Positions 56,299 to 64,000 of a stretch of 64,000 nucleotides of DNA are shown one piece after another. Within the stretch, counting starts at the first letter, position 1. Every line of letters begins with the position of its first letter. The DNA lies in contig CM034547.1 in NCBI GenBank assembly GCA_020055645.1, positions 1,116,001 to 1,180,000 on the forward strand. Direction: 5' to 3'. The notes beneath the pieces were generated by a model, which did no database searches, was not told the origin of the DNA, and worked only from the letters and a program-made list of their open reading frames with translations. Both the position numbers and the translations under genes were made by a program. This DNA is from Tomocerus qinae (Eukaryota > Arthropoda > Collembola > Entomobryomorpha > Tomoceridae).

Positions 56299-56676
56299 TC
56301 AATCTATTGAGGTTTCGGAACAATCAAGCCACCCCTCGGGGTTGCCATTTAAAATACGTTGTGACGTCATTGGCGAAAATGACGTCATTGGTGAGCTCGC
56401 ATACCACTTTTCATTTTCCATAGAGATCTGCATCGGGTTGGTATTGATTATGCTATTGTAATTACCAATGACGACAGAATAATTATTATTGATAGCAAGA
56501 TATTTGAACTTAATAGGAATGATAGTAGACTGTAGACTACTGTAGATGGAATTAAAATTAGACTCGTGCAAGGCAGAATTTCCATAAGCGAATATTGAAA
56601 GGTGTTTAGAAATTTGTTTTGCGTTATATCCTGTTATCTCAGTCAATGTGCTCGGATATTCCATGAAATTCTTCAT
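56299..56676 (-). CDS. Unrecognised ORF inside a TIR element
   Basis: 125 residues from ATG at 56676; the frame is open 14 codons further upstream. The sequence (MKNFMEYPSTLTEITGY, later NNNYSVVIGNYNSIIN and a tail NPEGWLDC) shows no domain, signal peptide or membrane segment that I can name. The start region lies in an inverted repeat (AATTTTAATGAAACCTGC with its complement at about 56967). It could be a remnant of the element's lost protein or chance; low confidence. Confidence 0.3.
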   Translation of the reverse strand: MKNFMEYPSTLTEITGYNAKQISKHLSIFAYGNSALHESNFNSIYSSLQSTIIPIKFKYLAINNNYSVVIGNYNSIINTNPMQISMENEKWYASSPMTSFSPMTSQRILNGNPEGWLDCSETSID

Positions 56677-56704
56677 TGTTCGAAAAACTACTCTTACATT
56701 CAGC

Positions 56705-57005
56705 TCTATTTCCTCCAAAATATAACCTTAATTTTAATGAAACCTGCACATGTGGAATCGTGAAACATCCAATTACACCTGATTGCACTTAGATTTTTGA
56801 TATTGTAATTTTAAATGCCCCTAAAAAATTAAAGTTCTAAAAAAGTTAATAATATCTTTCTTAAGACTTTAATATTTTTGCAGTATTTAGAACTAGAATA
56901 TCAAAATTCTGAATGAAACCATCTGTAGCCAGATGTTTTACAATTCCAAATTTGGCAGGTTTCATTAAAATCAAGGTTGTATTTTGGAAGAAATAGAGCC
57001 CGTTC
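56705..57005. repeat. Inverted repeat, about 65-bp arms
   Basis: GCTCTATTTCCTCCAAAATA and TTTTAATGAAACCTGC at 56704-56755 pair with GCAGGTTTCATTAAAATCAA and TTTTGGAAGAAATAGAGC at 56957-56999. Possibly a MITE nested in the 2.15-kb element. Confidence 0.75.
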
Positions 57006-57611
57006 AGCTGAAACATGTTTAACATGCATTTTGATAGTCAGCCACTCACCCAACTTAGAGACGAAGCCTCTCGTTAAAATTTAAAGGACCTTTGTTTAAA
57101 TAGTGACAAATTGGAGGAATCTTCAAAACGGCTCTGAAAATTTGGAGATGTGAGGGTAAATATGATAGCATTAATAGTAATATAAGATGTAATATATGTA
57201 ATAAGTCATAATGTAATGAACTACAGTAAAAGAAGATACAATACTTTTACACTACATAAATACAACTTAGGGAAGCTTTTTAAATTTATTTTGGATATAT
57301 TCAATAATTTTTAATGATTCCAGAAACCATTATTATCTTTTCTCAACCGATCTATAATACTTCACCTGAGTACTCCATTCAACGTTGCATTCATCACTAT
57401 CAGTCGGCTGTCTTTACAGAGGATTTCTGTGATCCGCCAACAACGATTCTTTTGGCGGCCCTTTTTGCAACTCGTCTATTATAGCTGCAGGCCCTGCAGG
57501 CTGCATGTTGTCGGGTAAAGCATGTAGTACTATAGTGACTAGTGACTTGGAAAAAAGGGGATGTTGTCTTTAAACTAATGTATTCATAATAATACGATCT
57601 GGATCTATTTA

Positions 57612-58659
57612 CTGATAGTTTCAGTAGTCCGTGAAACCGCTATTTGGGAGTTGCACCTGGATACGCATTCTGATTGGTCGAAATTTTTCGAATCCAGCGA
57701 TCTGATTGGTTATTGCAGTAATGAATATTCTATAGATTCCCCAGATGGGGGAATTTTAACAACATTTTGCAATTACTACAAAATACAATACAATCCATGA
57801 ATATTATACACAATGTATACAAAGTTTAAACGTTGCAATATACAACAACGAAGTCGAATCATTATGAATCATTTACCCATAGTAGTATAAACATTCGTTT
57901 TGCAAAACACCAGCCATAAACAGAAGTACAAATCGATGTTATGTGAACATAGTAATTTAAAACCTTGTTGTTGAAATGCGAATTCAATATAATTTTACTA
58001 CAATTGGTTACGAATGATCACATACGTTTACTAAATTGATAACATAGCAATCCAAATAACATCAGACGAAGACCTCTGTAGAACTCTCCGGCTGAAATTA
58101 GGCAGCGGTACTTCGTTCCCGCTAACCCCCGATACCTCCCAACGGCAACGGCGGCAACGAAGTACTGCTGCCTAATTTCAGCCGAACTCTTCCTCTGTTC
58201 TGATGTTGTTGTAAGTTGTTATTGTTATTTTGCTATTATCAGTTTAGTAAATGTATGTGATCAGTTGTAACCAAATGAAGTAAAGTCAACTGAATTCGCA
58301 GTTCAACATCAACGTTTTTTAGCCCATCACATCGATTTGTGCTTCTGTTTATAGCTGGTGTTTTGCAAAACGAATGTTTATATTACTATGGGTAAATGAT
58401 TCATAATGATTCGACTTCGTTGTTGTATATTGCAACGTTTAAACTTTGTGTACATTGTGTATAATAATTGTATTGGATTGTATTGTATTTTGTAGTAATT
58501 GCAAAATGTTGTTAAAATTCCCCCCTCTGGGGAATCTATAGAATATTCATTACTGCAATAACCAATCAGATCGCTGGATTCAAAAAATTTCGACCAATCA
58601 GAATGCGTATCCAGGTGCAACTCCCAAGTAGCGGTTTCACGGACTACTGAAACTATCAG
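57612..58659. mobile_element. 1048-bp near-complete palindrome with TA duplication
   Basis: CTGATAGTTTCAGTAGTCCG at the left and its complement at the right; pairing continues inward almost to the centre (GATCACATACGTTTAC with GTAAATGTATGTGATC). TA at 57610-57611 and 58660-58661. The centre holds MITE copy E. The arms are related to those of 40695-42057. Its right end is 109 bp upstream of the start codon of the ZAD gene. Confidence 0.92.
58090..58183. mobile_element. GTTGCC palindromic MITE, copy E, 94 bp
   Basis: GGCTGAAATTAGGCAGCGGT, then ACTTCGTT at the left; complement at the right; the loop is about 20 bp. Flanks GAACTCTC (with one extra C, 58081-58089) and GAACTCTT (58184-58191) resemble the 8-bp duplications of copies A to D. 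It lies within about 1 bp of the midpoint of the palindrome around it. Confidence 0.9.
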
Positions 58660-58768
58660 TATGCTCTATAACATTGACATTGGCATGACTATATTAAATT
58701 TTAGACTTACATCGGGACTGCGGACATTGAACTAACCTGTCGGTGCCGGTGGGATAAGTTTCATAAGA

Positions 58769-60377
58769 ATGGAAGGGCCCAAATTGAATGTAGAATGTTG
58801 CTTTAGCTGTCTGGAACCATTCGCTTCCTCACGATCTGAAATTAACATTTCTGAAAATTCAGAGGCATTAAAAAGAATTCTGGACGTTAATTTGCTGTTA
58901 GATAGGAGTGACGAATCGATGAACTTGTGCATCCCCTGCTACAACTCATTCAAGGAAGCTAAAGAAGAGTTCCTCCAGCTTAGAGAAATCGAGAAGCGAT
59001 TCAACTCCAAAAGGACAAAATTTGCATTTAGAGTTGTCAAGAGTGTTCAGGATGATGACTATTTGGGAACGTCTATTGTTGACGATTTCCTGAACGCCAG
59101 AGCCAAGATTTATAATCGTAAATATATTTTCGAAATGCAACACTTTAATCATATTCTTTAATTAAAGCGTGATTCAACACAAACATGTGCCTGTAAATGT
59201 ATAATTAAATACAAATATATTTATCTGTTGTATTGTATGTCTAATTACATATTTTTGTTGATTAGGGTGGCACAGAGCATATAAGGCTGCTGTTAAGGAA
59301 GACAAACTAGAAGAGAAAGAAGGCGGGGGAGGAGATGTCGCGGGCGTGGAGACAGAAACTGCCAATACTGCAAAAGTAATAGTTAAGCCAGTGAAATTTA
59401 ATCCCGTTCCTGTGGCGCCATCGAAGACTTCGCCCATAATAGTGAAACAGGTGGTGAGTATGCAGAATGGACAAAGTGGGCACAACGAGGTTGCATTACA
59501 AAAGCTTCAATCTGCTGGAAATAATCTGGATAATCGCCAACTGATTTATGTCAAACGAGATAAAATCACAGGGAAGGTGGTTCAATTAAAAACTAATGAA
59601 ATGAAGCAAGTCACATACAGAATCGCAAACAAAGTGGCGGCAGGTCAATCACCGAGAATTGTGGTTCAACCCACAAAAAATCTTTTTCAGATCAATAAGG
59701 ATGGAACTGTAGTCAAACATCCTAATCCTGTTATTCAGCCTCAAGCACGACCAATTGTCCGAACTCCCATTCCAACTCCGACGCGATATGTTCCTGTTCC
59801 TCTGCCGAAGCCTAAAGCAGGTCCACCAGTTGTTCTTGCCAGAAAATCACTTCCAACTGCTACAGTAGTAACTATGCCAATTAAACGAATTGCTACTGTA
59901 ATCAGTCCTACTGAGGGGGAAGAGGCAGAACAGGAGTCATCCGGGGGCTTTCAAATCATGCCAGAGAAGAAGCGCAGGGAAAGCACAAATCAAACATCTG
60001 CTCAGTCTCCTACTCAACTTTCCAATCGAAGTCGACGGATAATTCGAAAACCAGTAGACTCGAGGTTATTATAATGTCTTTTACTAGTTGACGAATTAAT
60101 TAAAAAACAGTAATAATGAATAATTGTTAATAATAATAGCTGTTTGTACGGAAACGAGTACGAGCGGGCGGTGAAGAATTCTTCGAAAAAAAACCAACCC
60201 GTGAAAGTGAGAGCTGTCAAACGAAATTCAGACGCAGCTGTAGAGATGATGGATGAAGATTCGTATCGCTATGACATGGATGAACATGATGAGGGCGAGG
60301 AAGCCACTTTTGGCCAAATTGACTACGACGGAAATATTGACGAACCCCAAGAGGAGGTTTCTGATATTGAAAACTAA
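58769..60377 (+). CDS. ZAD-domain protein without C2H2 fingers
   Basis: Exons 58769-59117, 59266-60064, 60140-60377; donors GTAAAT and GTTATT, acceptors GATTAG and AATAG; phases fit (1, 2) and give 461 codons plus TAA. ZAD at about 8-80: zinc ligands C11-x2-C14 and C54-x2-C57, with the usual helical end NSFKEAKEEFLQLREIEKRF. ZAD domains dimerise and normally head C2H2 transcription factors. Here the middle is basic and proline-rich (PVPLPKPKAGPP, a KKRR signal), followed by SRRIIRKPVDSS and an acidic tail (MDEDSYRYDMDEHDEGEE). No C2H2 motif was found before the stop or in the next kilobase. If the second intron is retained, the protein ends at LL (60074). Likely nuclear, possibly a dimerisation or chromatin factor. 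ATTAAA occurs about 90 bp past the stop. Confidence 0.85.
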
Positions 60378-62580
60378 AATTCCAAGTCGACCGAAATCTG
60401 AAATCTACATAATATGGCGTCATTTTATACATTTTCTTCTCATGTTTTAGTTACAAGTCTATTAAATTAAGACTGCCTCGGTGGCACGCAAAGCGTTCAC
60501 AACTCATCCCACGAGGAAGAAACATTTTTAAGGTATACCATCATACCGATGTATTCGTTAGGAACTATATTTTCTCAAAATTATTTCGTTTTTTTTGGAG
60601 TTTGAGTTTTAAAATGAACAAACACATCTTGTCATCTCTTTTTTTATGATGACATAAAAGTTGTCCAATCCAAGTTTCCAGAAATTTATTGAATACTACT
60701 TTGTACATTTTGTAATAGATTAGTGTGAGTACCCCGTGAAGTTATCAATATCTTCTTTTTGCAAACCATTCACGTGTGCGTCGTAGCACAATGGCTTTCA
60801 AACACGGTCATCGATCATGTATTTCTTGATCTGGTGACGCACATGGTGCCACGGCAAAATTTTCCGCGATATCGTGTTTTAAGGCTACATGACGTATCTA
60901 CCTCCCGAAACAGAATTCTAAGTACAGTTTTGGGCTGGTTGAATACCATTGATAGTCGGAGGATAAAATATCTAAATCTAAATTGGTCAAAACTAGAAAA
61001 AGCGTGAAACACTAGCGTGAAAATGACGTGAAATGAATTTCATTTTAGCTTTCATTCCGCCAACATTTCACAAGAAAATAATCGTGTGAAAAATATGTCA
61101 TTTCGACGTGGTGTATACCAAGCTTAAGGCTGGCTCTACGGGTTTTCACCTTTTACTAAATACTGCCCACTCTCGCGCCGTAGAGCAACATAAAACATGA
61201 ACTCTCCATAATTTCATGTTATAGTTATAGTAGGTAGTGTATTGTATTATTGTATTATACACCATAATACCTACTCTTTGTTTTGTTCCGTGCCACAAAA
61301 TGAATCAATTTTTTATACCACAGTATATTGAAAATTTAAAACCACCCTGTTACAAAAACATTATGATCATTATTTTATTACGAACACATTATGCTAAGCA
61401 TATTGTAACATTATGGGTAATATAACTGGCAAACGCAATCACAAATCAGCCGCAAAACTTTTCATTTCAGGTTTTCCTATTTTCTGTTGGTAATAGAGTG
61501 ACATCCTACTCAATGATATCAATCTTCTCATCTAATAACTGAAAATCGTGATTTGACCTTTTGGAGTCACTTTTGGGGATTTTGTAAAGATACCAAAAAG
61601 AAAGAGAAGAAAAATATCTAGTGAACCTAGAGCTTACTTTTCTCAATTACACCATTAGTACCGCCTACCGATGTAATGTATCTGTCTCACAGGCTCTTTT
61701 GCATGTATTAACTTTTGCAGAAAATGACTCAACTTTTTATTTTCAAAAATCAAAAAAAAAAATTTTATTTCCGTTTAAAAAATTTTAAGGACAAGGTTCA
61801 CTAGATGAAAAGTCGAAGAATCTTCAATTTCAAATTTGGGTTCGTACGCCTTGTAGTAATGGAGGTAGGAGGATTTTGCGAAACGTAATGAAGATCCGTA
61901 GAACCAACCTTAATAAACCTAATTATTAACCTTGGTATACAGATACAGCTTAATATATCAAAAAGGTATTCTGATTTGACTGCATAAAAAGGCATGCATT
62001 TTGTGTATTTTAGCCACTGGCCAATATAGCCGGCCTTTAGGTCAAGTTGGTAGTTGGTATCCATCCTGATAAAACAGAACACTAAAAGATGTGTGGACAT
62101 GACGTATTATAGTTTTTGTATGTACGTGGGGGAAAATCATTTTGCTTCATTGACCTTTACTTTGGATTTTAATAGTCATAAAATGTTTTGACTGCCCATT
62201 ATAAATTTGTAGTTTCAGCGTAGCTTGAAGAGTGTGTAATATCTCTGGTTTCATATGATAGATGTGTCGTTGAAATGAAAAAACTAAATAGATATTTACT
62301 ATATATAATAAATACATTATAGCTTGATTTTTGTAATACTTGCGTTAAATATCCAGGTACACTTCTTTGTAACTGTCTATTGTTTAAATAATATTAATTG
62401 TTGTAATACTGAATTCATATCGCAATTACCCACCGCCCACCGTAGAAATCTGCATCTCTCCTAGTTGGTAGTAGTATAGCATCAAGTATATCATTGAAAT
62501 AGTACTAGAAAGGCTTATAAAAATATTCTTAAAACATACTTGAATTTAATTTGGTAGTGATCAATTGTGATTAAGGTTTG
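60378..62580. other. Intergenic stretch downstream of the ZAD gene
   Basis: No exon, C2H2 motif or complete element was recognised. Short AT-rich frames have no support. GTGAAATGAATTTCATTTTAG at about 61030 is a small local palindrome. Confidence 0.5.
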
Positions 62581-63278
62581 ACTTTGCCCCTGCATAGCAA
62601 CCACAAAAGATCATGTTAAAAAATGTTTTAATCTGCTTCTATTTCTTCCGGAAGATCAGTCCGATTTTTGTGGGACCTGCATTTTTGGAACCGTGGACTA
62701 TCAAGGAACAAAACGTGGTTTCTGGATTTTTGATATAGTTGTTTTAAATGGCGCAAAAACATCAATGTTTTATAAAAACTAAAACCTACGGCAAGCCGTA
62801 ACAGAAGCTCGCCTTAGTGAAGGGGACCGTGTATACATGTTTGCTAGAATAACAGAAATAGATTTATTTTGATATTTATAGGTTAATATTAAGTACAAAA
62901 ACAAAAATAGATGATTCTTGACAATCAAAATCGATAGAAAATCAAAGTAGATTAATGCTATGAAAATCAACAGAAAATATAGATTAATTTTGATTATAAA
63001 ACATTCATTGGAAGCACAATTGAACTTTTAATGTCCATAAATGCCACATTTTCATATTGACTATCAAAATGAAGGCAAAGTGAGCGTGCGGCATCACCTA
63101 TGGACCAATGTGGCCCATTTTCATAGGCTTTGTCACAGGTCCATAGGCAATGTTTTTGCCAAGTTTAGTTGAAATCCTTCCAAAGTCTTCAAAATTTATC
63201 GTGTAAACGGACGGGCCATTCTATAAGCTGCCTTCTCAGGCAAGCTAAAAAGACATTTTTTTTGGAATTTGATTTTTT
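62580..63278. mobile_element. Palindrome-family arm split by an AGCTCGCC-family element
   Basis: 62580-62784 (CCTGCATAGCAACCAC, GGACTATCAAGGAAC, TTTATAAAAACTAAAAC) matches the left arm of 22492-22932; the continuation GACATTTTTTTTGGAATTTG resumes at 63251. In between (62785-63250) is an AGCTCGCC-family element: TACGGCAAGCCGTAACAGAA, satellite-like units, CGTGCGGCATCACC, and an end GGCAAGCTAAAAA. The insertion point corresponds to the loop of the intact palindrome at about 22705-22712. Confidence 0.75.
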
Positions 63279-64000
63279 AGCTCGCCTGAATAAGGCAGCT
63301 TATAGAACCGCACAGTCTGTCCGTCCGTCCGGACCCACGATAACTTTCGAAGTTGACCAAATTACGCACAAACAATGCCTATGGACTAGTGACGAACCCT
63401 ATTGATTTTGGTTCAAATCGGTCCATAAGTAACTGAGATACCGTGCGCTCACTTTGTCTTTATTTGATAGTCAAAGCAGAAAATGGGCCATAAAAATTTC
63501 AATTGTGCTTCCTATTAATTGTTAGCGAGATAGTATACAATATCCGCTTCTAAGATTTAATAATAACGTAAATAAAACTGCAAAATAACCATTATAGGAC
63601 GAAAATAAATCAATTCCGCATTTATATTAAAACCTACAGTAAGCCGTAACAGAAGCTCGCCTGAGTAAAGGGTACCGTATACACAATTTGGTAGAAGAAC
63701 AGTATTCGTATGTATGTAACACAAAATCTAGCGTACGGATTTTGACCAAACTTTCAGCATTTAGTCTTTATATACGTAGCTACGACATATTAAAAGCTCG
63801 CCTGAGTAACGGTTACCGTGTACACATTTTGGTAAACGAAAAGTACCCACAAGTAGGTAACACAAAACCGAGCGTACGGATTTTGATAAAACTTTCAGAA
63901 TTGAGTCTTTATATATGTAGCTACACCATATTAAAAATTCAGACATTGATATCATAAGGAAACGAAGCTATATCATTTGAAACATCAACAAAAAATCTAA
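63278..64000. repeat. AGCTCGCC-family composite, runs off the window
   Basis: TTTAGCTCGCCTGAATAAGG, CCGCACAGTCTGTCCGTCCG, GACGAACCCTATTGATTTTG; then at 63632 a second start (AAGCCGTAACAGAAGCTCGC) and a 143-bp tandem unit (63653 and 63797: AGCTCGCCTGAGTAA, CGTACGGATTTTGA, CTTTATATA-GTAGCTAC). It is inverted relative to the left half of 62785-63250, making a head-to-head pair, and is matched by 46573-47430. Confidence 0.75.

Larger units (their letters stand above)
55323..57476. mobile_element. 2.15-kb TIR element with about 215-bp TIRs
   Basis: GACGAGTTGCAAAAAGGGCC, then GCCAAA at the left; exact complement at the right; similarity continues inward to about 55535 and from about 57265 (GGTTTCTGGAATCATTAATA). 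TA flanks (55321-55322, 57477-57478). Contents: a 31-bp minisatellite, a minus-strand ORF (56299-56676), a small inverted repeat at 56705-57000, and two TGACGTCA. No transposase domain was recognised. Confidence 0.88.

Noticed and set aside
58378..58620. 80-codon minus-strand frame in the 1048-bp palindrome
   Set aside because: It lies in a palindrome arm and has no match to the opposite arm's frame or any protein family.
59174..59485. 103-codon minus-strand frame opposite ZAD exon 2
   Set aside because: It is the shadow of the real coding exon on the plus strand.
60065..60074. Stop right after RKPVDSRLL as the natural end of the ZAD protein
   Set aside because: A GT donor just before the stop and an AG acceptor at 60138-60139 fit in phase and join to an acidic exon; kept only as a possible retained-intron form.

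Overview
This is a eukaryotic, AT-rich, gene-poor stretch of what is most likely an arthropod nuclear genome. The evidence is three spliced genes with GT-AG introns whose phases close perfectly, a ZAD (zf-AD) domain, which is mainly an arthropod domain, and an R7-type RGS protein whose tail is very insect-like. I cannot name the species. There are no rRNA, tRNA or CRISPR features and no bacterial-type operons.

Genes. (1) Plus strand, 18522-24963: an R7-family regulator of G-protein signalling (RGS7/egl-10 type; DEP, R7H, GGL and RGS domains), complete from the second coding exon to the stop; the exon carrying the initiator is not recognised. (2) Minus strand, 37328-27433: Ect2/pebble, the cytokinesis RhoGEF (BRCT repeats, NLS, DH, PH, basic tail), modelled in 16 coding exons as 990 codons. 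The two genes converge, with 3' ends about 2.5 kb apart. (3) Plus strand, 58769-60377: a three-exon gene with an N-terminal ZAD zinc-binding domain, a basic/proline-rich middle and an acidic tail, but no C2H2 fingers. Two further short ORFs (4591-4815 and 56299-56676) lie inside transposon-like elements.

Everything else is dominated by short non-autonomous DNA-transposon-like elements, large imperfect palindromes (foldback elements) and minisatellites. Region by region: 1-7 kb holds a truncated 0.9 kb repeat, several MITEs, a Pogo-like element with its own small HTH gene, and two minisatellites, one of them folded into an inverted repeat; 9.5-18.3 kb holds palindromes, a CRE-containing foldback family and a family whose recurring terminus is AGCTCGCCTGA; introns of both signalling genes carry TIR elements, one of which makes up about 90 percent of Ect2 intron 2; 40-48.6 kb holds big TIR elements and a 0.85 kb satellite; 48.7-58.7 kb holds five copies of a (GTTGCC)-rich palindromic MITE, all with 8-bp target duplications or near-duplications; 62.5-64 kb holds composite copies of the AGCTCGCC family.

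The most interesting pattern is nesting. Several of these palindromic elements sit in the loop (centre of symmetry) of another palindrome, in one place three levels deep (49284-50503), and one sits within about 1 bp of the exact centre of a 1048-bp palindrome (58090-58183 within 57612-58659). This suggests insertion preference for cruciform or hairpin loops. A second notable object is the 865-bp element at 4239-5103, which combines a 74-residue HTH-only protein with nine exact copies of a 10-bp motif crowded into its two ends. All coordinates were read by eye and may be off by one or two bases at repeat edges.
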